Shown in pieces: positions 9,028 to 17,846 of a stretch of DNA of 64,000 nt. The notes under the pieces are model-generated. The model saw nothing but the letters and a program-made list of their open reading frames with translations, was not told the origin of the DNA and did not search any database. Both the position numbers and the translations under genes were made by a program. The stretch is from BAIKAL-G1 sp943369525. GTDB taxonomy: Bacteria > Cyanobacteriota > Cyanobacteriia > PCC-6307 > Cyanobiaceae. The stretch is taken from assembly GCA_943369525.1 (NCBI GenBank), contig CALRNL020000006.1, forward strand, positions 1 to 64,000, written 5' to 3'. Position 1 is the first letter of the stretch. Every line of letters begins with the position of its first letter.

Positions 9028-9789
9028 CAGGCCGCTGAGGGCCAGCAACAGGCCAAAGCCCAGGCATAGAGCGCCGCTGATCTGACGCTGATGGGCTTGG
9101 GTCCAGCCATTGAGCCGCTCCAGCTGGCGCCGGCCGCTAGCGCCACTCGCCAGCAGCAACAGGGGCGGCGCCAGGGCAGGCAGCAAGGTGAACAGGGCAA
9201 TCAACCCCACCAGCAGGGCCTCCTGCAGGCCGGGCAACCGGTCCCGGCCCAGGTCATGGACGGCGGGAAACACCAACACCAAGGAGGTGAGATTGCTGGC
9301 CATGGTGACCAGGCCCAGCCCAACGGCGCGGCCCATGGGGTGGCCCGGGGCCGCCGGCCCCTCCTGACGGCCCTCGCCCTCGCCCCCTGGGGATGGGCCC
9401 TGCTCGCCAGAGCTGGCCTGGCCTGGTCCAGGCGCCGCCCCCAGGAGCTTCAAGCCAAGCCCCAGCAACACCAGGGCCAACACCAACCGCAGGCAGGCCG
9501 ACTCCGGATCGGGCCCGGGCAGCGGCTGGGGCAGGGCGTGGCCCACCACCAGGGCCAGGGCGATCCACAGGGCCACCACCATGGCCGCACCGAACACAAA
9601 CCACCAACCGGCCCGCAACCCCGAGCCGCTGCGCGTCACCGTGAGAATCTGGGCCACCAACACCAGGGGACTCACGGCCGAGCCCAGGGCCAGGGGCAGG
9701 ATCGCCAGGGCAGCGGCCTGAAACGACGGCGCCAAGGCCAGGCCCGGGCCGGCGGGTGGAAGGGCGGCCAGGAGGGTCGTCGGGCTCAT
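9016..9789 (-). CDS. GAP/Sap-like multi-pass membrane protein
   Basis: A 257-residue protein with about six hydrophobic segments, for example ILPLALGSAVSPLVLVAQI and LVLALVLLGLGLKLLG. A hydrophilic loop (GPGQASSGEQGPSPGGEG) divides the two halves. The LGSAVSPL...RAGWW pattern resembles the GAP (sulfolipid-1-addressing-like, LysE-superfamily) group. The transported molecule is unknown. The ATG at 9789 was preferred because the 17 residues upstream are polar and unlike a membrane-protein start. Confidence 0.6.
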   Translation of the reverse strand: MSPTTLLAALPPAGPGLALAPSFQAAALAILPLALGSAVSPLVLVAQILTVTRSGSGLRAGWWFVFGAAMVVALWIALALVVGHALPQPLPGPDPESACLRLVLALVLLGLGLKLLGAAPGPGQASSGEQGPSPGGEGEGRQEGPAAPGHPMGRAVGLGLVTMASNLTSLVLVFPAVHDLGRDRLPGLQEALLVGLIALFTLLPALAPPLLLLASGASGRRQLERLNGWTQAHQRQISGALCLGFGLLLALSGLSSL

Positions 9790-10344
9790 TGAGGCACACA
9801 AGCTCAAGGGATTCCTGCGTAAGTCGACGCGACAACCCAATCGTCGCAGGCCCTGGAGCGGCCTGGTTCAGGCGGGACAGGAGCCTTTCAATGGCAATAA
9901 CCAAGCCGGCGTGATTGGTTCGGAAAATCCCATCCCTAGCGCCACCACCAGCAGCCAGTTAGGCACCCTCGGCCTGGCACTCACCTCGGCGCCGATCCCC
10001 CCCCCCACCATGACCAAATCCATCAGTCTGGTTCCCAACCGGGCCCTCGCCAAATGGCTGGCCATCCTCGCCAATGAATTGGGCGACAGCTCCCTCTCAA
10101 CCTCCATGCGCACTTCTGGTTTGCCCTCCTTCCACACCCGGGGCCAAAACCGAGAATTCAATGGCCATCCATCGCCGCTGGCGCTCAATTGGCCTTGAAA
10201 AATCAACCGCACTTTCAGCCAAGGGCAATAGTGAGACCTTCTCCTCCTGCCATCTATTTGGCCTTGGCAGGTGCATGCAGCTTAGTTCAATTTTATCGCA
10301 TAATAAACAGACCAAGGCCCTAGTGGTTAATCATTGATCAACCA
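9790..10344. other. gene-poor stretch
   Basis: No gene is supported. A 114-residue minus-strand frame (9868-10212) has no recognisable motif and is probably chance. The stretch contains a run of ten C at 10007-10016, an AT-rich patch at about 10275-10315, and an imperfect hairpin at 10319-10349 (CCTAGTGGTT / AACCACTAGG) just beyond the vapC relic. Confidence 0.5.
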
Positions 10345-10762
10345 CTAGGCCTCCCCGCCACCCATCACAGCATCGCATTTGATTCGACGCTCGAAGCTCA
10401 CCTATCGGCCGTTTCGCAACACCGCCAAGGCGAGCAGGTAGGTGTCCGTCAGTTGCCCCGCCTCAAGCAGCCTGGAGCCTTCGATCTCAGGCTGCTTGAG
10501 GCTGGCTGATGCCATCGGGCCAGAACTGGTGTTGGGGGTGGCGGGTCAGTCCCGCCAGAAGCGGCAGCACCACAGCCGGTGGGCCTGGGCTGCTGGGCTA
10601 GCGCGGCTGGCCCAAAAGGCGCAGCGCCACGTTTTGACTCAAGGGACAGGTGGCCCAGCCATCCGCCTGGACGCAAGCAAACAAGCCATGGGCCGGCTCG
10701 TGATGGATGGGGCGCCGATCCAGCAAGGCGATCAGCCCATTCCCATCCAGCAGGGCCCCATT
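10345..10762 (-). pseudogene. vapC-type PIN-domain toxin, broken
   Basis: Reading leftward, the frame gives GALLDGNGLIALLDRRPIHH, then GWATCPLSQNVALRLLGQPR, then a TAG at 10598-10600. The same frame resumes as VVLPLLAGLTRHPQHQFWPD. A frameshift near 10508 leads to LLEAGQLTDTYLLALAVLRN, another in-frame TAG, and VSFERRI to a stop at 10345. The order (LLDxNxLIAL, GWATCP, FWPD, LTDTYLLALA) is that of VapC-like PIN ribonucleases. Two nonsense codons and at least one frameshift show the gene is dead. It overlaps the vapB relic, the normal vapBC order. Confidence 0.75.
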
Positions 10763-11013
10763 CGGGGCAGCGCATCCCGCAGGCCATGAATTAGCTCCAG
10801 ATCCACTGGTGCTTCTTGGGGAATCCAAGACAGCAGGGGCAGGCCGCTGAGATGGTTGGCTCTAGCAGGGCTGCTGGTTGAGGGGGGGCGCAGGGTCAAC
10901 TCATGCCTGGCGGACCCAACCACTGATCACGGCCCCAAGCTGCAGCGCTGCTGGCGGGCCAGAACCCGGGCCGCCGCCAGAATAATTTCGTCGAGTTGCA
11001 GGGTTGTCCGCAT
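10732..11013 (-). pseudogene. vapB-type antitoxin, broken
   Basis: From the ATG at 11013 the frame reads MRTTLQLDEIILAAARVLAR, continues QQRCSLG and hits a stop. One frame over it continues AVISGWVRQA to another stop, and the next frame carries LRPPSTSS, then EAPVDLELIHGLRDALP. MRTTLxLDxxxLxxA..., SLGxVIS and the terminal VxLELxxxLRDxLP are characteristic of VapB antitoxins (ribbon-helix-helix or AbrB-like N-terminus, toxin-binding tail). Two frame changes make it a pseudogene. It lies directly upstream of the vapC relic on the same strand. Confidence 0.72.
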
Positions 11014-11164
11014 CTCCAGCCCAAGATCTCCCCGGCTCGATCAAGGCCAACTCGGCAGGCCAGTCAACCGCGGAGTCCTGCAGCACAAAAGAGCGCTGAC
11101 AAGCCTTCATTCTGGACGTAATTTCCAGTTCGGGGTGGGCGATAGGGGCACCGACCCATGCCCA

Positions 11165-11189
11165 TAAAAAACCCGGCCGTTCGGCCGGG
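11165..11189 (-). terminator. Rho-independent terminator of clpC
   Basis: On the minus strand a perfect 8-bp stem CCCGGCCG/CGGCCGGG with a two-base loop is followed by an uninterrupted T run. It lies about 100 bp beyond the clpC stop codon in the correct orientation. Confidence 0.88.
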
Positions 11190-11289
11190 CTCAAGAAACG
11201 ATAGACTTGATCTTCCGATCCACTCAAATACATTTAATCGATTAAATTGAGTGGTCCAAGGATAGGATTGACAGTACTGTTGATGGTAC

Positions 11290-13860
11290 CTAAACCCCTG
11301 CCGCCGCCAGCTCCGGTAGGGGAGCAGCCCCATCCTTACGGATCACCACCTGCTTGCTGTCATCCACATCCACCAGGGCCGAGTCGCCGTCACTGATGCG
11401 GCCGGAGAGGAATTCCTCGGCCAGGGAATCTTCGAGCAGGCGCATCACGGCGCGACGCAGGGGCCGGGCCCCGTAGCTGGGGTTATAACCCTCTTCGACA
11501 AGCCGCTCCTTGAAGGATTCCGAGACGGACAGGGTGATGCCCTTCTCCTGCATGCGGGCGAAGACTTCACGCAGCATGATCTCAGCGATCAGCTTCACCT
11601 CGTCGCGGCTGAGCTGACGGAAGACGATGATCTCATCGAGTCGGTTGAGGAATTCGGGGCGGAAGTATTGCTTCAGCTCCTCATTCACCAGCGAACGGAT
11701 GCGCGTGTACTGGGTGTCTTCAACACTGCTGCCGGAGAACTCGAAACCGAGGCCACCGCCCCCCTTCTCAATCACCTTCGAACCAATGTTCGAGGTCATG
11801 ATGATCAAGGTGTTCTTGAAGTCCACCGTGCGGCCCTTGGAGTCGGTGAGGCGACCATCTTCCAGCAGCTGCAGCAGCAGGTTGAAAACATCGGGGTGGG
11901 CCTTCTCGATTTCATCGAACAGCACCACGGTGTACGGACGACGGCGCACTGCTTCGGTGAGTTGGCCGCCCTCGTTAAAGCCCACGTAGCCGGGGGGCGA
12001 GCCGATCAGCTTGCTGACCGTGTGGCGCTCCATGAATTCCGACATGTCGAGACGAATCATCGCCTCTTCGCTGCCGAAGAAGTAGGCGGCCAGGGCCTTG
12101 GTGAGCTCGGTTTTGCCGACGCCGGTGGGACCGGAGAAGATGAAGCTGGCAATCGGCCGGTTGGGATTTTTGAGGCCAACCCGGGCCCGGCGGATCGCCT
12201 TGGACACGGCCTTGACGGCCTCATCTTGGCCGATCAGGCGCTGGTGCAGGGTTTCCTCCATATTCAGAAGCTTCACCGATTCGCTTTCGGTGAGTTTCTG
12301 CACCGGCACGCCGGTCCAGGAGGCCACGATCTGGGCGATGTCCTCCTCGGTGACTACGGGGGTGCGCTCACCGGAGGCGTCATACACCGCTTGGCCGTCG
12401 CCAAAGGCACCACCACTTGGGACAGCCTCTTCGTTTTGCGCCCCAGACGCTTCGGCGATTTCGCCGGGCTCCTCATCGCGGCGGGTCTGGAGGATGGTGC
12501 GGATCTGGTCGCGCAATTCCACTTCCTTGTCGCGCAGTTCGCCGGCCTTGCCGAAGTCCTGCTCGCGCACGGCGGCTTCCTTGCGTTTCTGCACATCGCG
12601 CAGCTGCTTGTCCACTTCCTTGGCGGCCACGGGCAGCTTGGAATTGAGCAGGCGCACGCGGCTGCCGGCCTCATCGATCAGGTCGATGGCCTTGTCGGGT
12701 AGGAAGCGATCGGAGATATAGCGATCGCCCAAGGTGGCTGCTGCCACCACGGCTTCATCGCTGATCTTGAGGCGATGGTGTTGCTCGTAGCGCTCGCGTA
12801 GGCCCCGCAGGATTTCAATCGTGTCGGCTACCGAGGGCTCACCCACCATCACCGGCTGGAACCGACGCTCCAGGGCCGCATCGCGTTCGATGTGCTTGCG
12901 ATATTCATCGAGGGTGGTGGCGCCGATGCATTGCAGCTCACCCCGGGCCAGGGCCGGCTTCAGAATATTGGCCGCATCAATGGCCCCTTCAGCCGCACCG
13001 GCCCCAATCAGGGTGTGGACCTCGTCGATCACGAGGATCACATTGCCGGCGCTACGGATCTCCTCCATGATCTTTTTGAGGCGCTCCTCAAATTCACCCC
13101 GATATTTCGTACCCGCCACCAACAGGCCGATATCGAGAGTCAAAACCCGCTTGTCTTCAAGGATGTCGGGAATTTCGCCCTGGGTGATGCGTTGAGCCAG
13201 GCCTTCGGCGATGGCCGTTTTGCCCACCCCGGGCTCGCCAATCAGCACCGGGTTGTTCTTGGTGCGACGGCCGAGGATCTGGATGACCCGTTCAATTTCA
13301 TTCTGGCGGCCCACCACCGGATCCAGCTTGCCGTCGGCGGCCAGCTGGGTGAGGTTGCTGCCGAATTCATCCAGCGTGGGGGTTTTGGTGGAGCCCTTGC
13401 TGCCGCCACCGGAAGCCACCTCAGCCGTTTCGCCGAGCATGCGGATCACCTGGGTGCGCACCTTGGCCAGGTCGACGCCGAGGTTTTCCAGCACCCGGGC
13501 AGCCACACCTTCACCCTCACGGATCAGGCCCAGCAGCAGGTGTTCGGTACCAATGTAGTTGTGGCCAAGTTGGCGCGCTTCTTCAAGGGACAGCTCCAGC
13601 ACCCGCTTGGCCCGGGGGGTGAAGGGGATTTCCACGGCCACAAAGCCAGAACCGCGGCCAATGATCTTTTCGACCTCGACCCGGGCGTCCTTGAGGTTGA
13701 CGCCCATGGACTTCAGCACCTTGGCCGCCACCCCCGTGCCCTCGCCGATCAAGCCCAGCAGGATCTGCTCGGTGCCGACGAAGTTGTGGCCAAGGCGGCG
13801 GGCCTCCTCCTGGGCCAGCATGATCACCTTGATGGCTTTCTCGGTAAACCGCTCGAACAT
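11290..13860 (-). CDS. clpC: ClpC (HSP100) AAA+ unfoldase
   Basis: An 856-residue class I Clp/Hsp100 protein. It has two N-terminal Clp-N repeats (ARRLGHNFVGTEQILLGLIG and its second copy), a first AAA+ domain with GEPGVGKTAIAEGLA, a middle domain containing a UVR-like coiled stretch, and a second AAA+ domain with GPTGVGKTELTKALA. In cyanobacteria ClpC delivers substrates to the ClpP3/R protease and is essential. ATG at 13860 gives the standard MFERFTEKAIKVIMLAQEEA start. The 185-bp leader separates it from rimI on the same strand. Confidence 0.98.
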   Translation of the reverse strand: MFERFTEKAIKVIMLAQEEARRLGHNFVGTEQILLGLIGEGTGVAAKVLKSMGVNLKDARVEVEKIIGRGSGFVAVEIPFTPRAKRVLELSLEEARQLGHNYIGTEHLLLGLIREGEGVAARVLENLGVDLAKVRTQVIRMLGETAEVASGGGSKGSTKTPTLDEFGSNLTQLAADGKLDPVVGRQNEIERVIQILGRRTKNNPVLIGEPGVGKTAIAEGLAQRITQGEIPDILEDKRVLTLDIGLLVAGTKYRGEFEERLKKIMEEIRSAGNVILVIDEVHTLIGAGAAEGAIDAANILKPALARGELQCIGATTLDEYRKHIERDAALERRFQPVMVGEPSVADTIEILRGLRERYEQHHRLKISDEAVVAAATLGDRYISDRFLPDKAIDLIDEAGSRVRLLNSKLPVAAKEVDKQLRDVQKRKEAAVREQDFGKAGELRDKEVELRDQIRTILQTRRDEEPGEIAEASGAQNEEAVPSGGAFGDGQAVYDASGERTPVVTEEDIAQIVASWTGVPVQKLTESESVKLLNMEETLHQRLIGQDEAVKAVSKAIRRARVGLKNPNRPIASFIFSGPTGVGKTELTKALAAYFFGSEEAMIRLDMSEFMERHTVSKLIGSPPGYVGFNEGGQLTEAVRRRPYTVVLFDEIEKAHPDVFNLLLQLLEDGRLTDSKGRTVDFKNTLIIMTSNIGSKVIEKGGGGLGFEFSGSSVEDTQYTRIRSLVNEELKQYFRPEFLNRLDEIIVFRQLSRDEVKLIAEIMLREVFARMQEKGITLSVSESFKERLVEEGYNPSYGARPLRRAVMRLLEDSLAEEFLSGRISDGDSALVDVDDSKQVVIRKDGAAPLPELAAAGV

Positions 13861-14045
13861 GGGGCGGTGCCAGTTGCAGGTGCCCCCAACCTATCAGGAT
13901 TGGACGGTGATTGGGGGTGCCGCTAGGGCAGGGGAAGAAGCCTTGGCCTGACAGGGGTATGGCCGGGTTGGCGCAACAACGTAACCGGGGAAACTTTTGG
14001 GCGTTTGCGACAAAAATAGGCGGCAATCCGTACCAGGGCTGACAG

Positions 14046-14609
14046 TTACCGGGCGGCTCTCTCCAGCGGGCCCGAAGCGGCGGTTCCGATCCGCTTCCAT
14101 TGGATCAGGGCATCCTGGCCGCCGCGGTAGTAACCGCGACGGGTTCCCGCCGTTTGGAAGTCGCAGGCGCCATAGAGGGCCAGGGCCGCCCGGTTGTCGG
14201 CCGCCACCTCCAAGGTGGCGTGCAGGGCCCCCCGTTGGCGGCCCCCGGCCAGCAGGGCCTCCAGCAGCTGGCGCCCCAGGCCCCGGCGCCGGCCGGCGGG
14301 ATGGACCGCCAGCACGGTGATGTGCAGTTCATCCACCACCAGCCAGCCACAGGCCACCCCCACCAGGCCGCCGGGGGCCGCGCCGGCAATGGGCCCGTCG
14401 AGTCCCAGGCACAGGCGGCCGGCCCCCTCCAGCTCGGCGCGCCATTGGCTTTCGCTCCAGAACCCGCCCAGGGCGGCGCCATCGAGGGCGAGGCAGGCCT
14501 GGAGATCAGAGGTTTGCAGCAGCCGGGCGGGGGTAGCGCCCCCGTCCCCAACCCCTCCTGGGGGGGCGGGATGGGCCTGATCGGTGGCCGCGTCCGTTGG
14601 ATCGGGCAC
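14046..14609 (-). CDS. rimI: RimI-like ribosomal protein alanine N-acetyltransferase
   Basis: A 187-residue GNAT. The acetyl-CoA loop is visible as HITVLAVHPAGRRRGLGRQL, and the C-terminal ADNRAALALYGACDFQTAGTR with YYRGGQDALIQ is the RimI pattern. RimI acetylates N-terminal alanine of ribosomal protein S18; in cyanobacteria the assignment is by similarity only. The first ~28 residues are a Pro/Gly-rich extension. Start is GTG at 14609, divergent from lysA with a 56-bp gap that must hold both promoters. Confidence 0.85.
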   Translation of the reverse strand: MPDPTDAATDQAHPAPPGGVGDGGATPARLLQTSDLQACLALDGAALGGFWSESQWRAELEGAGRLCLGLDGPIAGAAPGGLVGVACGWLVVDELHITVLAVHPAGRRRGLGRQLLEALLAGGRQRGALHATLEVAADNRAALALYGACDFQTAGTRRGYYRGGQDALIQWKRIGTAASGPLERAAR

Positions 14610-14665
14610 AGCCCCAAAACCCGTTCTGCCTACGATTGTCGCCCTTGCCGGATGCGGGCGCCCTG

Positions 14666-16096
14666 ATGACCATCACCCCTGAGTCGGCTGGATTGGCAGC
14701 TGGGCTCACCTCTGAAGCGGTGGTGGCGACCACCCCAGAAGCCACCGGCCCCTATGAACTGGAGCGGGACCTCGACAGTCCCAACCGCAACCTGACGCCG
14801 ATCAGCAGCGCCCTGGATGCCAAGGGCCGGCTCCAGGTGGGCGGTTGTGACCTGGCGGACCTGGCCCAGCGCTACGGCACCCCCCTCTACGTGCTGGATG
14901 AGGCGACCCTGCGGGCCACCTGCCGGGCCTATCGCCAGGCCCTCGAAGCCCACTACCCGGGCCCATCGCTGGCCCTCTACGCCTCCAAGGCCAACAGCAG
15001 CCTGGCGATCTCCGCCCTGGTGGCCTCCGAAGGGCTCGGCCTCGATGCGGTGTCCTCGGGCGAACTGCTCACCGCCCTAGAGGGCGGCATGCCCGCCGAG
15101 CGGATCGTGCTGCACGGCAACAACAAATCCCGCGACGAACTGGCCCTGGCCATTCGGGCCGGCGTGACGGTGGTGCTCGACAACTGGCACGACCTGGAGC
15201 TGCTGGCCGAGCTGGCGCCCGCGGCGCCGGTGTCCTTGATGCTGCGGCTCACCCCGGGGATCGAATGCCACACCCACGAGTACATCCAGACCGGCCACCT
15301 CGATAGCAAGTTCGGCTTTGACCCCGACCAGTTGGAGACGGTGCTGCGGGAGCTCACCCGCTACCCCTGGGCCGCCCTGACCGGTCTCCACGCCCACATC
15401 GGCTCCCAGATCTTCGAGCTCCAACCCCACCGGGACCTGGCCGGGGTGCTGGCCGATGCCCTGGCCCTGGCCCGTTCCCTCGGCCATCCCGTACGCGATC
15501 TCAACGTGGGCGGCGGCCTCGGCATTCGCTACGTCGCCAGTGACGATCCCCCGTCGATCCAGGAGTGGGTGCGGGGGGTGGCCGAAGCGGTGCACCAGGC
15601 CTGCCAGCAACGGGGGCTGGAGCTGCCCCGCCTGCTCTGTGAACCGGGCCGCTCCCTGGTGGCCAGCGCCGGCCTCACCCTCTATCGCATCGGTAGTCGC
15701 AAGGAGGTGCCTGGCATCCGCACCTACCTTTCGGTGGATGGCGGCATGAGCGACAACCCCCGGCCCATCACCTACCAATCCCAATACACGGCGGTGTTGG
15801 TGGAGCGGCCCCGGGCCGGGGCCAGCGAGCGGGTCACCCTGGCCGGCAAGCACTGCGAATCGGGCGATGTGCTGTTGAAGGATCTGGCCCTGCCGCCGGC
15901 CCAAAGTGGGGATGTGCTGGCCGTTTTTGCCACTGGGGCCTACAACGCCTCGATGGCCTCCAATTACAACCGCATCCCCAAACCGGCGGCCGTGTTGGTC
16001 CATGGGGGATCGGTCGATCTGGTGCAGCGGCGCGAACAGCCAGAGGAGCTGCTGCGCTACGACCTGCTGCCAGAACGGTTAACGCCGGTAGCCTGA
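14666..16096 (+). CDS. lysA: diaminopimelate decarboxylase
   Basis: A 476-residue PLP-dependent fold-III decarboxylase, converting meso-diaminopimelate to lysine. LALYASKANSSLAI contains the PLP lysine; the glycine-rich VGGGLGIRY, LCEPGRSLVASAG, the HCESGDVL cysteine motif and GAYNASMASNYN near the C-terminus are all present. About 40 extra N-terminal residues precede the barrel, as in other cyanobacterial LysA. The ATG at 14666 was chosen over an upstream in-frame ATG at 14597 that would overlap rimI. It heads a plus-strand run continuing into cdaA. Confidence 0.95.
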   Translation: MTITPESAGLAAGLTSEAVVATTPEATGPYELERDLDSPNRNLTPISSALDAKGRLQVGGCDLADLAQRYGTPLYVLDEATLRATCRAYRQALEAHYPGPSLALYASKANSSLAISALVASEGLGLDAVSSGELLTALEGGMPAERIVLHGNNKSRDELALAIRAGVTVVLDNWHDLELLAELAPAAPVSLMLRLTPGIECHTHEYIQTGHLDSKFGFDPDQLETVLRELTRYPWAALTGLHAHIGSQIFELQPHRDLAGVLADALALARSLGHPVRDLNVGGGLGIRYVASDDPPSIQEWVRGVAEAVHQACQQRGLELPRLLCEPGRSLVASAGLTLYRIGSRKEVPGIRTYLSVDGGMSDNPRPITYQSQYTAVLVERPRAGASERVTLAGKHCESGDVLLKDLALPPAQSGDVLAVFATGAYNASMASNYNRIPKPAAVLVHGGSVDLVQRREQPEELLRYDLLPERLTPVA

Positions 16097-16128
16097 CGCC
16101 ATTCCGGTGGCTTGCTGAGGGAATCGGG

Positions 16129-17055
16129 TTGGGGTTCGTCGATCTGAAGCTGCTGCTCGATCTGCTGCTGGCGACGGCCCTTGGCCTGGTGCTCCTGGCC
16201 CGGGTGAAGGAACCCCGAACCCTCTGGTTGCTGCGGGGCTACCTGTTGCTGGTGGCCCTGGCCTGGGTGGTGCAGCGCTACGCCAATTTGCCCCTCACCA
16301 GCAAGCTGGTGGATGCGCTGGTGTTGGCCTGCAGCCTGGCCCTGGCGATCCTCTGGCAGGGGGACCTGCGCCGGCTGATGGAGCTGCTCGGCACTGGCCG
16401 CCTCGACGTGCTGTTTGGCAGCCAGGGGGCCGACAAGCTGGCCTCGGGCGCCGTGGGGGTCCTCTCGGAGGCGGCAGGAAAGCTTTCCCAATTGCGGCGT
16501 GGCGGCCTGATCGTGCTCGACCTCGGCAGTGACCTGCGGCCAGAGGACTTCCTCAATCCCGGCATCGCCCTCGATGCCCAGCTGTCGGTGGACCTGATCT
16601 TGAATCTGTTCACGGCCAACACGCCCCTGCACGACGGCGCCCTGCTGGTCAAAGGCAACCGCATCCTTTCGGCCGGGGTGATCCTGCCGATCTCGCGCCA
16701 GGGTCTCAACCGCTTCGGCACCCGCCACCTGGCCGCCCTCGGCATCACCGAGCGCTTCGATCGCTGCCTCTGCATCGTCGTTTCGGAAGAAACGGGCACC
16801 CTGTCCCTGGCCCGCCAGGGCCGGCTCGAGCGGCCCATCACCAGCGGCCGCCTCCAGGAGCTGCTCGCCGACGCCATGGCCCAGTCCGCCGCCAAACCCG
16901 GCAGCAAGGCCACCGCCAAGCCCCAGCCCAAAGCCCTGGCCCCAGCCAGTGCCAGACCCAGATCCGGCAATGGGCCCAGCTTGGCTGCGGCCCCTAAGGC
17001 GCCCGTGATCACAGGACGTACCGTGGCCAAGGAAGGCCCAGACCCCCACGCATGA
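16129..17055 (+). CDS. cdaA: CdaA-type diadenylate cyclase
   Basis: A 308-residue membrane diadenylate cyclase that makes c-di-AMP from two ATP. Three N-terminal hydrophobic segments (LLLDLLLATALGLVLLA and two more) precede a DAC domain with the DGALLVKGNRI (DGA) motif and FGTRHLAALGITE (RHR-like) motif. After the domain, about 65 residues of Ala/Pro/Lys-rich low-complexity tail follow, not typical of the enzyme. The start is TTG at 16129. The 3' end overlaps uppS by 4 bp (ATGA), so the two are probably cotranscribed. Confidence 0.93.
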   Translation: MGFVDLKLLLDLLLATALGLVLLARVKEPRTLWLLRGYLLLVALAWVVQRYANLPLTSKLVDALVLACSLALAILWQGDLRRLMELLGTGRLDVLFGSQGADKLASGAVGVLSEAAGKLSQLRRGGLIVLDLGSDLRPEDFLNPGIALDAQLSVDLILNLFTANTPLHDGALLVKGNRILSAGVILPISRQGLNRFGTRHLAALGITERFDRCLCIVVSEETGTLSLARQGRLERPITSGRLQELLADAMAQSAAKPGSKATAKPQPKALAPASARPRSGNGPSLAAAPKAPVITGRTVAKEGPDPHA

Positions 17056-17846
17056 GTCGCTCCCTGGCGACCACGGAGACCCCCCAGGCGAGCCGTCCGT
17101 TGGTCCAGACCCTGCCCGATGGCCTCGATCCCACCCGCCTGCCGGCCCATGTGGCCGTGATCATGGATGGCAATGGCCGGTGGGCCCGCCAGCGCAACCT
17201 GCCCCGGGTGATGGGCCACCGCGAGGGGGTGGAAGCGCTCAAACGCACCCTGCGCCTGTGCAGCGACTGGGGCATCGGCGCCCTCACCGCCTACGCCTTC
17301 TCCACCGAGAACTGGAGCCGGCCCGGCGAGGAAGTGAGCTTCCTGATGGCCCTGTTCGAGCGGGTCTTAGCCCGGGAGCTCGAAGCCCTGGAGCGGGAGC
17401 AGGTGCGGATCCGCTTCCTGGGGGAATTGCAGCAACTGCCGGAAGGCCTGCAACAGCGCATCGCCAATGCCACCGAGCGCACGGCCCACAACACCGGCAT
17501 CCATTTCAATGTCTGCACCAACTACGGCGGCCGCCGCGAACTGGTGCTGGCAGCCCGGCGCCTGGCCGAGCAGGTGGCCGCCGGCCAGCTCGATCCGGCC
17601 GCCATCGATGAGCACAACTTCGCAGCCGAACTCCACACCGCCGGCGAGGTGGATCCCGACCTGCTGATCCGCACCAGTGGCGAACACCGGATCAGTAACT
17701 TCCTGCTCTGGCAGCTGGCCTACGCCGAGCTGCACATCACCGATGTGCTCTGGCCCGACTTCAACGAAGCGGCCCTGACCCAGGCCCTGCTCGACTACCA
17801 GAGCCGCCAGCGCCGCTTCGGTGGCGTCCACTCCCCCACCCCCTGA
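17052..17846 (+). CDS. uppS: isoprenyl transferase (undecaprenyl diphosphate synthase)
   Basis: A 264-residue cis-prenyltransferase. The hallmark AVIMDGNGRWARQR contains the catalytic Asp and diphosphate-binding residues. GHREGVEALK, AFSTENWSRP and the C-terminal PDLLIRTSGEHRISNFLLWQ motif complete the family pattern. It elongates farnesyl diphosphate to the lipid carrier for peptidoglycan and glycans. It overlaps cdaA by 4 bp upstream and bioB by 26 bp downstream if the GTG start of bioB is used. Confidence 0.96.
   Translation: MSRSLATTETPQASRPLVQTLPDGLDPTRLPAHVAVIMDGNGRWARQRNLPRVMGHREGVEALKRTLRLCSDWGIGALTAYAFSTENWSRPGEEVSFLMALFERVLARELEALEREQVRIRFLGELQQLPEGLQQRIANATERTAHNTGIHFNVCTNYGGRRELVLAARRLAEQVAAGQLDPAAIDEHNFAAELHTAGEVDPDLLIRTSGEHRISNFLLWQLAYAELHITDVLWPDFNEAALTQALLDYQSRQRRFGGVHSPTP

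Noticed and set aside
9868..10212. 114-codon minus-strand frame near the vapBC relic
   Set aside because: No family resemblance and an overlapping frame of similar length on the other strand; not supportable as a gene.
12892..13926. 344-codon plus-strand open frames opposite clpC (also 11668-12702)
   Set aside because: Shadows of clpC; composition mirrors the opposite strand and no domain is visible.
15077..16003. 308-codon minus-strand frame opposite lysA
   Set aside because: lysA motifs on the plus strand are complete; this is an antisense shadow.
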